From Symsagittifera roscoffensis (Eukaryota; Xenacoelomorpha; Acoela; Convolutidae): 64,000 nucleotides of DNA. Where the stretch lies: contig NC_087064.1 of assembly GCF_963678635.1 (NCBI RefSeq), positions 54,630,338 to 54,694,337 on the forward strand, read 5' to 3'. Shown here piece after piece: positions 22,389 to 35,639 of this stretch (within the stretch, counting starts at the first letter, position 1; each line of letters opens with the position of its first letter). Both the position numbers and the translations under genes were made by a program. Under the pieces are notes generated by a model. The model saw only the letters and a program-made list of their open reading frames with translations, was not told the origin of the DNA and searched no databases.

Positions 22389-25199
22389 TAAATTAAACGT
22401 CAATGCGGGATATTTTGTCAAAACTGCTAACTAAGCTCCTACACCATATTGGGAAATGTAAAGTATCAAAAGCATGTTCTAAATGTTAGCGAGAAAAATT
22501 TCTCTCCGAGCAACAAAAACCTTTTGGATTTTCTAGTTTGGATCTGGTATTCAAGGAAAAGTTGAAACTGCCCTACATTACTTCAAAAACTTGATAGAGG
22601 TTAAACACTCACCACAAAGAAATGTGTTTTCAAAAAACTTGTTTCGAAAAGAAGATTTAACCGATTTTTAGGAAAACTGCCATGATACCATTTATTTGAA
22701 CTGCTCCATGAAACACAGTCAGCCGAATTATATTTATGCATTAATTCGATCATTATGCCAAAAGATGAAATACAACAAGGTGACTACGGGGCTCCAACCC
22801 TGTTTGTTTCATACAGACGCAAATAGAAAAACTCAAAACAAAAATAAATTTTTAAATTTTAGAGGACAAAATCCATTCTAGCCGCTTCATTATTAAAACT
22901 TACCAAAATTTGCAAAATCTAAGGCTTCAGCCTAAACGCGAAAAAGAAATTCGAGCTATTTTTTCTAGAGCCATACATAATTTTCAAAAAAATAAGGCCG
23001 GAAATCAAAATCAAATTCTTTCAGTATGGCCGAAAGTCAAAGTCAAACCAAAGATTGTTCTCTTGATTTTTACTATATGCGACTCATGTCTAAAATAACT
23101 GCTCAATGAAAAAGTTGATTGGTTGGAAAAAATTCCAAACTTTTTTTTACAAATTGGGTTGCTGATTTGGCTGATATCTTAAAAAGTTTCCCTCAATATG
23201 CCAAAACTCTTCATTTTTTTTCGGTACAAGTGCACATTCGCCTGTTTCTACAAAGACGCAATTATGGAACAATACGATCTAAGTTTTCCAAAATCGTTAT
23301 TTAGGTTGACTGATGTGAAACAACTGTTAACCAGTTTGTACATCACTCTCATGGCAGCCAAAGGTGGTTAAAGGTTACTACCGCTCTCCTGCTAGCTTTA
23401 ACAGCATTTCTAGTCTCATCAGAGCAGCGGAAGCTAATTTTTGTTTATTGAATATACAAATGATACCCTAAATTTTTGTTTAATTATCACTTAAGTGAAT
23501 CAGCTTCAGTAAACGACGTGCAAAAAGTTGGACGGAACCCAATTTTGATAGCAATTTGTTTGAAATGATTTTGAATCTAGAATCCACTACAATGCTTCCC
23601 AAAAAGTTTTTGGGTCGCAATGGTTGAAGCTAATTCCATAAAAAACATTGAAGGAAAAAAATTAACATTAGCAACTTAGAATCGCTATTGGACTCCTATG
23701 TGTGCCAGTGTATCGTTTTCTTCTACCTCTAAGAAATCAAGAAATCTAAAAGAGCAACAAAAATGTTAATAGATATTTTCAAGTTAATTGGGTCGGAAAA
23801 TGGCGGGAGTTCTGCCGACTGAGTATTTGGCACTGAACTCGCTCAAAAAAAACTTTTCAGGTAGACTTCCAATCGATCTATTTGTGATATCGTGAAATTG
23901 ATTTAGACACCGTTGGCTATGAAAAAAACTGTAAAATCACAGATTTCCAAGCAGTCAACTTGTTGACCATCGACCCTTCCGTCTGTACAAAAAACAACCA
24001 CGGACACTCCACTTCTTAATTGAAATTAATTAAAACTTTTCAATTTTGAATTTTCAGTTTTTCAGGCAAAATCATACGCGGCCTGTATCATTAGGATACA
24101 TCGAGGATGATGTCATCAACCACGTTTGATTGGAAGCGACGTTCAAAGCACGTTAGTTAGTGTCGCTGGCCATGAGCCAATGACTAAAGCACCTTATTTC
24201 CACCGCGTCGCTAGCGGATGTTCAACTACTGTTACCGAGTGTTTTAGCGGCGCTTTTGGGCTTATTCTTTGTCAAAACTACAAAACTTAGCCCCGCGTCT
24301 GGATGTAACTTTTTCTAGAAATTCGAAGAAAAACGATAGTAGGATTGCTTTTAACCCTCCCAAAGGTTTGCCTAGTTTACAGAAAACTTGAAATTTTTCG
24401 CTTTGCGTTGTCATTGACCGCTGCAAATTATTCGCTTGCATGGGATACCAAAAAACAGTTAGATAATCAGCAGACGATGCAGAAATGAAAAAAAAATTGA
24501 AAAAAAGACCAAAAAAGTGATCAACTTGCCAAAAGTAAGCGTTACGATGTCTTTTTTGTGCCCACTCCTTGTCTAACGTAATCCATGAATCATCTTCTAA
24601 CTTGATTTATTAACTTTAAGTTGAGCAATTGACTTTGCATATTTGTTATTGTTTTTCTTTTTTTTTCTTTCAGGAAGTAATCCTAAATTTCAGTTTCAAA
24701 GTTGATTTTCCGTGGTTTGTTTATGATTTATGAAAATATCTGAAAATGGAAAATTTCAATTCAAAACCAAATTTTAACACTTCCTCAATGCCAAACAACT
24801 TGGTAATTAATGTTAATATGATCTATTTTTTTCAAAGTGCTAAGGAAAAGTGCTTGGGTTTCTTTGAGTTTTTTTACACATCTTCATTTAATGCTTGCTA
24901 TGTTTTTGTAGAGAAATTTATGTTCTATTTTGCTTTTCCTTAATTTCCTTGGTCTGGTCATATCACTTACTCCTGGAAGTCATACAAACTCATCGTATCA
25001 CTCCAGAGAATTATGTTTTTGCTTCTTTACCTTTTCAAAGTTTTCAATTATTTATTATGGATTAGTGTATTTTGATCGATTTCTAGTTTGAAATTGAAGT
25101 TCAAACAACATTTTTCCCAGCGGAATAAAAAGTTTTCTTTGTCAATCAATTTTTTCAATTTGGGTCAGCTTAAGAAAAAATTAGCCAGTCAATCAAATT
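22389..25199. other. Unassigned sequence
   Basis: Short plus-strand frames at 22696-22881, 22910-23098, 23119-23304 and 24746-24943 do not resemble known proteins. 24065-24330 is noticeably less AT-rich than its surroundings and contains CGCGTCGCTAGCGG. 24655-24675 resembles a splice acceptor (T/C run then TTTCAG). No gene model can be supported. Confidence 0.35.
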
Positions 25200-25754
25200 C
25201 TTCAAAATCGAAATGTTTGACGTGATAAAATTAATTTTGAAAAATGATTAAAAAAGCTTCAAAAAGTAGTCAGATATTGCGACGTAAGTAAGGGTTCGAT
25301 AAAATCGATGCAATGATGCTTTATTAATTGTTGCTGATGATTGCCGTTATGCTAACGAACAAACTAATGATTAAAAATTAAAGAGTATGATATAAAAATT
25401 GGAAGAAAAAGCTATAGTTAGGAGGAGAAACAAGAAGAATCGAAATTATTAAGCAGTTAGCTTTACAAACAAAATTCATTTTTAATCACACAAAATTATG
25501 CTGGAGGAAAAACTAATCAACGCAAATTTTCTCATATTATTTGCAAAATGTATCTGCATTATCTAAGACAATGTCACTCAAACGTTGTAAGCGTGTCGAC
25601 TTAATTGAAATCAAAATCAACAGACTAACCTTAACTTCACGAAAATTTTCAAGGCCAGTGTGAGGTTTTTCAACGTGGTATGACTGCTCGTAAACTACAC
25701 TGAAAATCAACTAGCATGATAAGAAGTAACAAGTAGCAAAATTAGCAAAATGAT

Positions 25755-25995
25755 AGCTAATTGCTTTTTGTGACCAACCTGAGGATATTCCATCATGGAG
25801 GAAACGAATGCCTTGACTTCTTTAGCCGGATTTGGAATTTTAATACCAGGGTTTCTCATGGGAGAGTCTTTTAGTTGACAAAAATTATGATCATTGGGCA
25901 ATTGCGAGGACAAAAGATCAAGAAACTGCACGCATTCGCCATCAGACTGACAGACCATGTAATTGAGGTTAGGCAATAAGTCAATGAAAAACCTT
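25755..25995 (-). CDS. Candidate exon in the tandem array (unrecognised)
   Basis: The minus-strand frame encodes FFIDLLPNLNYMVCQSDG and continues to PAKEVKAFVSSMMEYPQ, then meets a donor-like CAG|GTTGGT. An acceptor-like AACCAG precedes it. Amino-acid composition is balanced with three Cys. The equivalent position in the other units is not obviously open. The exon boundaries and the gene itself are conjecture. Confidence 0.25.
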
Positions 25996-28900
25996 TCTGG
26001 TTGTCATCAAGCTTTCTGATTTCAAAAACATCAAAAGAAAAAATCAAAAGTTAGTATGAAACCTGAAAAACAATCGAAGACCAGTTTCAAGTTATTCAGA
26101 ACAACTCTGAAATGCTGCTAGGCTTCTTCTCTAGCGTTTGAGTTTAACCTAGCTGATGCTTCTCTCTCGTTAACATTCTGAAGTTAAAATTTAAATGTCA
26201 GGAATCTTAGGCGTGGAATTTACTGCAATCCAAATGGGACTCCAAGCAAACGAAAAAGTTGAGAGTACCCTCAAGAAAGTTAGACTCTAAACTTCTGAGT
26301 GTCGACATGACGGAAGTTCCGAAGTTTATCGAGCTACCTTAATTTGAATCTATAAAAGCCGCCGGTGTTATACTTTTTGAAGATGTGAGAACGCCATTGA
26401 TCGACAGACCAATGGTTAGGAATATGGAACCACTTGAAAAGCTTTCAAAGGCTTGCGCGCATGAAATGAAGCTGCCAATACCAACAATTCCTCAGAAAAT
26501 CAATTTATTTTCTGAAAAAAAACTAGCTTTCATTGGCTGTTATGGTCTTTATTGGGGGCTTCTTGCTTCAGTGCTTGTCCACTTACTTTTGCCAACAATT
26601 CAAGCCAACCAATGATTTCCTGTTAGGCTTCTGAAAGACATCACTTGAAGAGTTTAATTTCAAACAAGTCGCAAGGATGGACTTCGACAAGCATGCAAGA
26701 GATGAAAAAACCGCAAAATTTGTGGATTCGAGAAAGTAATGGCAAAAGAAGAACACCTTCTCAGACGTAATTGACAAAAGTGATTCCGTCCCCCAACAGA
26801 GCACTTCTAAGGAATAGTGAACGTTGAGTGACGAGGTTTCACGCTAAATTGGAAAGCAGCAGAGGAAGCACGATGCGATCAAGATCTCTGGGACAATTGT
26901 CAACAACTGGATGACAACACGGAGAAACTACAGTAGATGAGTCAAGTTAACCCTAATGTCTGGAATCGTAGCCGTAGATACTTGTTCAATCCCGATGTGA
27001 CTGCAACCAAACAAAGAAAGTTAAAACTAGAAAATTAGACTTTAAAAAATTTCCTGACTTTATTTAACCTTAAAACTATCACCTTGCTGCTAACTGAAGT
27101 GGCCCGAAAACAAAATAACAGAAACCAAGAGTGACTTACTAAAACACGCCATTTAAAAAAAAAATCAAACTGGGCTTGTCATGCACAGTTTTTTTGCAAG
27201 GACTGAAAATCAGAAGCCAAAATCAGAACAGCTGATTTCACAATCGCGGGAAAAAGCCTAGAAAATTCAATCTTGAGTCCAGTTGCTGTTCGCAAATGGC
27301 CCACGTAAAATCCGCGAATGAGTAGAATTGTCTTTATTCTTGACAGAAGGTTCAAGGAGTAGTTCCAGAAAGTGGTCGAGAAAGTCGAAGGTCTAAAAAG
27401 TTCGTTACCCTTCTCGCAATTGAAACCAAACTGATCTGACGATCCAAACCTTGTTGAAACGAAAGAGTTTTATTTTTGTCTTCAGATAATGAAATCATTA
27501 TTTTGAGCAAATCTTTTCTGATTATGCTGAGATAAGGTGAGTCCTCAGTTTAACAAAAATAAAAATTTACTACAGGTTCCCAACTCTGTTTTTAATATCG
27601 TTCACTTCTTTTGAGTAATTTGAGACTTTGTCATTGGGGAGTTCTTAATTCTATCTAGAATGTAGGGTTGTGGTTTTAGTAGTTTTAAACTGTAACAATC
27701 CAAAGGTTCCAAATTAAAGCAAGCCATGGGTTGACCTGACTCCTACAGACTGAGGATGAAGTATCTGGCCTTTGAACCAAGGCTATAGAGCCTATCATTA
27801 TTGGCCTCTTAATCGATTTGATTGAAAGACATTTACAGCTATATTTATGTTTGAGCGGTTATGCGGATGAACAAACTACGGTATACAAAAAGAAAAATCT
27901 ATGTTATAAATGGAAAGAAAAAGCGATAATTAGGAGGAGCTAGAGTAAGAGAAAAAATGACTAACAATGAATTATTTCCTTTTTCAGCTGAGATAGGGAA
28001 CAAAGAGACAGCTTTTCTGGCTCAAGTGTTATTTAGTTTTTTTTTGTTTATGCATGTCAGCCATGAGGTCTGAAATTATCATGGTGACTAATGGTACTTA
28101 AATTGATCCAATGTTTCGCCTTGTCAGTATCCATTGAATTTTAAGATATAAGTGAAAAAAGGAAAAAGTCAGTTGGACGGAAATCAAGTTGACTGAAATG
28201 AGAAAACGAACATTTGTACAGAACATACCTGGACGAAAGTCTGTATCGAGAGCAACTTGTTTCAGCGCTTGTCCACTTACTTTTTCCATCAACTTAGGGA
28301 AATCCGAGATACCACTTCAAAATTTCTAAAGACTTTTATGGAGAACTCAGAACCAAAACAGTCGTAGTGATGGACAATGACGAGCATGGAAGAAATGAAA
28401 AAAAAAACTCGAGATATATGGAATCGAGAAAACAAAGAGTGAAGAAGAACACCTTCTGAGACAAAATTGACAAAATTGTTCGGTCTCGCAAGCATAATAG
28501 ACGTATGGAGAACGGGATTTTAAACGGCGGGACGATTTGCGATAAACCACGGAAGGCAGCAGAACAAGCATGACATGAATAAGATCACTGAGACATTTGT
28601 AAGCAACTGGATGACAACATGGAGCAACAAGGAACTACAGTTAAGAAATCAAAATTACACCAATATCAGGAACCTTATGCGAGAAACCTTCTTGAAACCA
28701 ATTAAGAGCCCTAATCAACGCGCAGACAACCCAAAGATTTAAGGAATTGAGATAGCAACAATTTGTTAATGCATATCTAATATGAAAGTTTGACCTAATC
28801 AATAAACGGTTCATACCTTTCTTTTTTTCTCTCTAATGTTTCTTGTGCTGGCCTATCTACAAATTTAAATCAAATACCGCTTGCAGCATTGATACTCTTG

Positions 28901-31158
28901 GTGGTACTCAAGCCATGATCCGGTTCATTTAAAATGAGGAATAATTTTTAGTTTGCCCCGTATTTGCTTAAAAAGACTATACGCTCTAACCATTTTAATG
29001 CACCATCGACATATAACAATTTGATTTCACTTATAAATGACTTTGATAAGAAGCAGTTTTGAATTGGAAATTATTTTTGTTTTTATTAAAGCAGCACATA
29101 CTTATAATTGCCACCAAGCAAAGAGTTAAAAGTTATAAAGTTTGGTTTTACCCAAGTTTCTGTCTTATTGTAACTTAAAAATTTCAGCTTAATGCTATCT
29201 GAAGTCACCCGGACTAAAATTAAGCCATTTATAAACCAGGTATTTTTCACCCAATTTTTTGATGCTTGTGCAACCTTATGAAAATTCAGCTGATTTTAAA
29301 AATGTGGGACACAGTTGTGGATTACATAAAACCCGTGCTTGTGTATGGTTGTTTTTGTTCCTGACAGTAGGTTCAACGATGGGTTCCAGATAATGCCAAG
29401 AAAAACTGGATATTCAAAAACTTCGTTATTCCTTTCGGGTTTGAAAGCTTCTCATTGAACTGACCTGAAAACCCAAAACTTTATAAAACTAAATAATATT
29501 GAGTTTAGCTGATACTTTTAATCTAATCAATTTTATTACTGTCAATTCCATTTTGTTATTATATCTTGAGTTAGTCAAAGTATTCCCTCGTGCAAAATTT
29601 TTTGCATTGCTGAGACAAGGCAAGTTTTGGGTCGATAAACCTCAATTGGAATAAGTCTACACTCTCTATTATAATCCAACCTTAATTAAGGTTCTGAACT
29701 TTGTTTTTAACGAAAATTGTTTGACTTAGCTGTTTAAAGACCTGACCTTGCGGGTTTTTTGTTTCTATCTAGGGTGGGGTGGTACTTTTGTAGATTTTAA
29801 CCTGTAACAATCCAAAGTTTCATATCATAGCAAACCAAAATTAACTACGACAGATTGAGTTGTAAAAGCACAAAAATTCATGTATCTTAGAGCCTATCAT
29901 TAATCACCTCTATGTGTTTTGAGTGAACTACTGTAACGAAGAATCGAAGTATTGCTGTTAAGCGGAAGAACAAACTGAATTTCACAATTAGGAAGAACTA
30001 TAAAACAAACGGGGAGAAGTAGCGATAGTCGGAAGGAGAGAAAGTAAGAAAGAAAAAAGAACCAACTTTTTTTCTTTTCAGTTAGCTGAGATAGAGAGAG
30101 AAAAAGAAACATCCTTTCTGACTCAATTGTCTATAAAAATTTTTCATCCATGTAAATCAGAAGGTTTTAATTTATCATGGTAACCGAATTTAATTCAGTA
30201 GTCCTTCAACAGCTCACACAGCTGATGTCCATGGGAATTTCTCAATTTTAGTGAAAATTAGGGTACAAAATGAATTTAAAAAAGAACCAGATCGAAAGAA
30301 ATCAAGCTAACTGGATTGAAAAAACGAGCACCTGCACAGAAAAATTGGGATTTGGAAGAACTGCTTTTACGGGAGCACCTTGTTCAATGCTTGTCTGATT
30401 ACCTTTTCAATCGATTCAAGGCAACCCATGATATCTCTCCAGGATTTCTAAAATGATCTCATTCAGAATTTAAATTCAAAGCAATTATAGCGCAGCTGAT
30501 TGACAAGCGTGAAAAAGTTGACAAAACTGCGAAACTTCTGAAAGCAAGAAAAGGATGGCAAAAAGGACACCTTCTCAGAATCAGTCGATGAAATTGTTTC
30601 AATCCCGCAGCATAGTGGACCTGTAGAAGATGGGGTTTTGAATGACGAGGTGCCAGATTCTATGGAAGGCAGCTGAACGAGCACGAGTCTATGGAAGGCA
30701 GCTGAACGACAAGATCACCGAGAAAGTTCTCAGCGGAAGTGGACGAAACGATGGTGCAACAAACAACTAGTGTGGAGAAACGGAGATCACGCCAATGTCC
30801 GGAATTTCTTTTTTCTATGCAGTTATTAGACCAATACAACGAACAGACAGCCAAGCGTATTGGGAGCTGAGGTGAAATAAGATTTTATTTCATCTCCGTT
30901 CAGGATCCCTTATCAATTCCTTTATTTTATCAAAAATTTCTATGTTTGACTCTAATGACTCTCGTGGTGACTAATCTGTTAATTTGAATTACTATTAAAT
31001 TTGATTTTCAGCCGGATTTTGTTAGAAGCTGTTCAAACTTTTTTATCAGCCTACTTGAATATAGTGTAACCCAAGCGTAAGTGTTGCTGTCTATAAAACT
31101 CCCTAACTTTGTTAACTGGCGTTATCTTAAGTCACCAAGTAACTTATTCAAAGAAAAG

Positions 31159-31491
31159 TTATAAAATAGATATTTTTCTTTCCACTTTAGTTACTTGTAA
31201 AATGTTGTCACAATAAGAAAATATTTTATATCTGGGTTCATTTTGTTTTTGCACATCCCAAACAAATTTTTGCAGTAGCTGAAAATCAGGACTCAAAATC
31301 AGACCACCCCAATTTACAATTGCGCTAAACACTCTTGAAAAACCACTGTTGGGTCCAAATGCTGTTCTCAACTGGTCTACGTAAAGCTCGTGCTCGTGTA
31401 GAGAGTTGAACCGGACTTTTGTATTCGGCGGAGGATTCAGAGAATGGTTTATGAAAGCTGTGGGGAAAATCTGTATCGGGCATTCAAACAA
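31159..31491 (-). pseudogene. Array unit coding-like segment A (minus strand)
   Basis: 110-residue open frame whose translation aligns with the neighbouring 31527-31898 frame and with a broken frame near 27230-27420. Shared features are F-x-T-x-F-x-N-x-SLN near the start, a G/ELYVD-H/Q-L block, a VFSAIV-like block and SDFQLLQKF near the end. Similarity kept in one frame across three copies hints at former coding sequence, but copy-to-copy DNA similarity alone could produce it. Function unknown. Confidence 0.3.
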
Positions 31492-31526
31492 ATCAATACT
31501 TTTTTGATTTTAACTTTAATTTTAGG

Positions 31527-31898
31527 TTAAATTTTTGAAAAAAAAATTTCTATCTGAATTATTTGATTTTTCAAAAGGGTCATGTCATGCGCAAATTTTC
31601 TCAATAACTGAAAATTAGAAATCAAAATCACAACGGTCGATTTTACATTTTTTGTGAAGACACACGCTAGTAAAATTAGTGATGAATCCAAATGCTGCTC
31701 GCAATGGTCTACGTACAATCCGTGCCTTAGTAGAGTTCTCTTGAATGCCGAAAAAAGTTTCAAGGAGTTGTTCCGGAAAGTGGTCGTGAAAAAGTTTTCT
31801 GAATTATGCTGGTGAAAGGTGAGATTTAGTTTGATCAATCTGAAGTGGATCAAGTGCACACCGTCTACCAAGAACCAATGATTACTATATGTTCTCAA
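31527..31898 (-). pseudogene. Array unit coding-like segment B (minus strand)
   Basis: 123-residue open frame adjacent to and homologous with segment A (shared GLYVDHCEQHL and SNFQLLRKFAHD regions). The two lie ~330 bp apart, much closer than the usual unit spacing, so this part of the array carries a local duplication. Confidence 0.3.
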
Positions 31899-33415
31899 CT
31901 CTGTTTTAAACGTTATTTGCTTTTTAGGAACTTAAAGACCAGGCCATGAAAGCCTTCTTTTTTCTATCTTGAAAGGGCATTGATATTTCCGAAGCTTTTC
32001 AGCTGTATCAATCCAATGGTTCCTCTTCGACAACAGATTGAGCGCACAACAGATTGAGGTGTAAAAAACAAAAGATTGTATCTCTCTTGTTTTGAGCCAA
32101 TAGCTAAAGAGCCGATCATTTTTAAACTAAATAGTGATTTCAGAGAACGACTAGTAAAGCTAAAGTCATGATTTTATTCTATGCAGAGGAATATTCTAAA
32201 GTTTACAAAAAAAAACTACTCTGTTATTGTTGAGGGCTCAAAGTAATAGTTAGATACTGCCGGAAACAAAAATTCAGCAATTTTTTTCTAATAGTCAGCT
32301 GAGATATGGAGAGAAAAAGAAATATCTGTGGCCCACGTGTCCATAAGAATCGTTTTTGTTCTTGCACGTTTATTAGAATGTCAGAAATTTTCATGGTAGC
32401 TGAAGTTACTTCACAATTGTTCATCATCCAACCCAGTCAAAAAACCATTGGAGTTTTGTTAAATAAGGGAAAGTAAGGTATCCGTAAATAAAAGTAGAGG
32501 TGAATCGTTTTTTAAGAATCAAAGTAATTAGATTGAAGTATTTAACACCTTCCTAGAATGTTTGGATACTGAAGAAACTCGTCAAAATTGACCTGTTATG
32601 AGTCTGCGGGTCTATCAGATACTTTCTCTAAACTGCCCTTTCGACCCAATTGCCGATTTTCATATTATCTTTGAATTTCTCATGGCTTTAAAAGCGAACG
32701 AATGAGATTTGAGACGAAACTTTGCCTTATAAGCGCATTCAAGTTCGAAAACCTAAAAAATACAACTGCCTTTTCCAGCAAAAACAGGCCAGGACATCCA
32801 TTTTCGATTTCAATTTTTCCGGATAAGCATCTCTGATTGCTTCAATTTCTTGAACCTATGCAGTGTCTAATAGCGATTCTCAGCTGCTGAATTTTTAAAT
32901 TCAATCTTAGTTTTTGACATGGAACGACTTTCAGCTATTGCGAATTGAATTTATCTCAGTCGCATTGAACATTCTAGAAACAGGTTGCAAAAATTGAATA
33001 CTTTTCTTTTTTACAATTGTGATCATTCACACTTAATTTGAAAACTTCAAAAAAATCTTTCCAAATGATTCCACAAAATTGTTTTGCAAGAAACAAGGAA
33101 CTATATGCAACAATTTCAGAAGTTTTGGCATGCTAAGCGGTTTTTTAAGCTGAGATCAGTAACTTCAATGACTTCCAAATGGTTTTCAGTTCATGTTTGT
33201 TATTGTTTAGCAGTTCTTTGCGACAAACATTTGATAGGGAGCACGGGATTACCAGCTCATTCTAGAAAGTGATTTTAAATTTCCTTCATATTTCTGGACA
33301 TTGAGCTATGGTTGTAATGTACTGCGTAATTGTGCACGATTCTAGAAGTGATAGCTCACATCTTATTTTCCTAGGCACAAGCAACAGTTTTTGTCGTTAT
33401 ATAATTCAGCAATCC

Positions 33416-33960
33416 CGTCTTTTCTAACATCCTTTTCCGTCCACAAGACAAATCTCGCCAAAACGAGGGCAAATACGAAAGAACGCATATGGATGGAAAA
33501 CTCCAGGTGACGACTTCGCAGTCTCCGAGAAGAGAAACGAGACCTGTGCTCACGCAAGAGAAAAAGAGAAGTGCAACAGTAACCACTTTCCGACATGGTA
33601 TCTGGCCAATACGTCAGCCTTAACATCATGGTTTTCGTGGCAGTACACTCTGCTGAATGCTGAATTCATGACTCCATCTCGCAACAAACCTCCAGGATGC
33701 AACAATCGCGACATTACCTCAGATTGCGAGACGCAGTTAGCTTCCCGGAACATTCAGATGAGACTTATTATTCCGAATTTTGGCGAAATTCCAGTAAAAC
33801 ATTTAAACATAGAACTGTCAAATTCGTTGGCGCAACCCACGCATTGCCACATTTTCCAAAAATTAGCGAGCTGTTTTTTTGTGAATCTAAGATAAACTTT
33901 AGGAAGTTGTCAAATCAAAAATGGTCAGAAGCCAAAAATGGTCAGTGGATACGAATATGA
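33416..33960 (+). other. GC-richer block interrupting the array
   Basis: This ~540-bp block is less AT-rich than its surroundings. Open plus-strand frames at 33668-33895 and 33697-33960 overlap; the first reads MTPSRNKPPGCNNRDITSDC and continues. Flanking sequences (33080-33390 and 34255-34545) resemble each other, so the block looks inserted between two copies of an array segment. No known protein family. Confidence 0.35.
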
Positions 33961-34420
33961 AACGACTAAAAAAGATTTCACAGACTATCACGCATGGATT
34001 GAAGCTACCGAAACCAACACTTTCAAAAAATATATAAAGTTAAGTTCTGATAAAACTTCCGCTAACCTTGACTGTTATATACTCTCTCCTGGTAGCGCAA
34101 TGAATATTTAGTGCTCGTCCGCTAAATTTTTCCATCGATTCAAGGAAATCCGAGGTATCAATCTAAAATATCTAAGGACACCTGTTGGAGAATTTACAAT
34201 CAAACCAGTTGTACCGATCAAAAAGATCCTTTCGCTCGCAGCAAGGATTTGCATGCAATAAAGTTTGGCGTTTTTAAGGGTTTTTGATGAAAGTAAGTTT
34301 CATAAAAGGCATCCAGAATGCAATAACTTCCGAAAATTTTCCAGATCAGCTTGTTGTCCATTTAGGAGTTCTTTGCGTCAAGAATGGCCTCAGATTCATC
34401 CTTCGTTTTTGATTTTATCT

Positions 34421-35639
34421 TGACCTATACTTTTGGATTTTACCTATATTGAATTGTGCTTCGCTCTTTTGTTCAGTACTCAAAAAAAGCAAAAACTTTT
34501 CTGTGTTTAGGCTCAAGCAATAGTTTTTTCAGAATTCAAAATGACTGTTTTAAAGAAATTTTGGACAATCATTTCAGTTTTTTTTGCAAAGCGTTTCACA
34601 GACTACTAGGAAATGACCAGAACTACCCCTTTTGATCATAATAATAGTTTCAGAGCTACACTCTTGGGTAGTTTCAGAGCTACTTCTCTGGAACTATCGT
34701 TATTTTGTTTCAATGACTTACCATCTTACTGCGGGTCTGAAAATGCCAGTTTTACTCATCTGGAGTGAGTTTTGCAACGTTGTGAAAACCTCTTGAAAAA
34801 GTGGAGTAAAAAATAATTCATGCGACGCAAGACATTCTGAGTCAACAAAAGAAATCAATTAGTGCGAAAATTCTACTTGATCTCTGACTTGTTCACGCAG
34901 TGTAAAAAAAATTAGCCAATATTTGAAAAACTGGCTTTTTCAGAACAAAATTACGAGGGCAAGTCTTTGAAACATACTTATGATTTTTTCAGAGAGAGTA
35001 GTTTTGATCATTTGCCCCTGGTCTACGTAAATTTTGCAGAAAACTGAAGTAAAGGTTGTACAAATAGTGGGCATTAAGGAAAGCATTTTTGAGTGTCCTA
35101 ATTTGCGCTTAATTTTGTCCAATAGTGTACTTACCAAACGTTTTTTTAATCTAAATACTTAACCAAAACGTTGAAATTGCAATAGATATATTACAGTAAT
35201 TCTTTTTTGTATTCACACGTCTGTTAGCTTTTTCTGTCATTTAGAAGCTCATTCAGCTGGGCTTAAAAAACGAAAAGGTCACAGATAGTAAAAAAATTTA
35301 CCTTCTCATGCTGCTTCATTTCAATTTTTAGGAGTTAACCTTCGTGACAAACTCTAAATAACAAAAATTATCAGCTTATGAACAAAATTGTTCTTGTTTA
35401 GAAAAACATATCTATAGTAAGAAAATTCCATGAGCTCGAACATTATACAGAAACATTGAAAAATCACCAAAGAACAGAAACTTGACAAACTAATTTATAT
35501 TTGGAAAATTTTTTCTGGATAATATTTACTTTTTAAATTTAAATTGAAGTCGAGTAAATGGGAAATAATTAAAAATCTTCCAATCATCATTTGCAGTACA
35601 CCTTTTATCTTAATTTGGGTTTAAGATCAAATCATTTTT
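34421..35639. other. AT-rich intergenic sequence
   Basis: The stretch contains a local repeat of TTTCAGAGCTAC (34650-34684) and no supported gene. Confidence 0.4.

Larger units (their letters stand above)
25200..34420. repeat. Irregular tandem array of diverged ~1.7-2.5 kb units
   Basis: Several landmarks recur in the same order. GAACAAACT followed by an (A)GAAAAAGC-ATA-TTAGGAGGAG block is at 25357, 27869 and 29968, with a weaker copy near 32150-32260. TTTCAG + CTGAGATA is at ~27983, 30095 and 32300. GCTTGTCCACTTAC is at 26573 and 28267, with variants at 30389 and 34113. The TACGTAAAxTCCGTG block is at 27305, ~29325, 31379 and 31710. GAAGAACACCTTCT is at 26747 and 28443 with a variant at 30567. 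Units are ~70% similar by eye with indels. Both strands keep partly similar translations, so this may be a tandemly duplicated multi-exon gene family in decay or a purely non-coding array. Confidence 0.65.

Noticed and set aside
22696-23304. Short plus-strand ORFs between 22.7 and 23.3 kb as a transposon or host gene
   Set aside because: No motif, splice structure or composition shift supports any of them.
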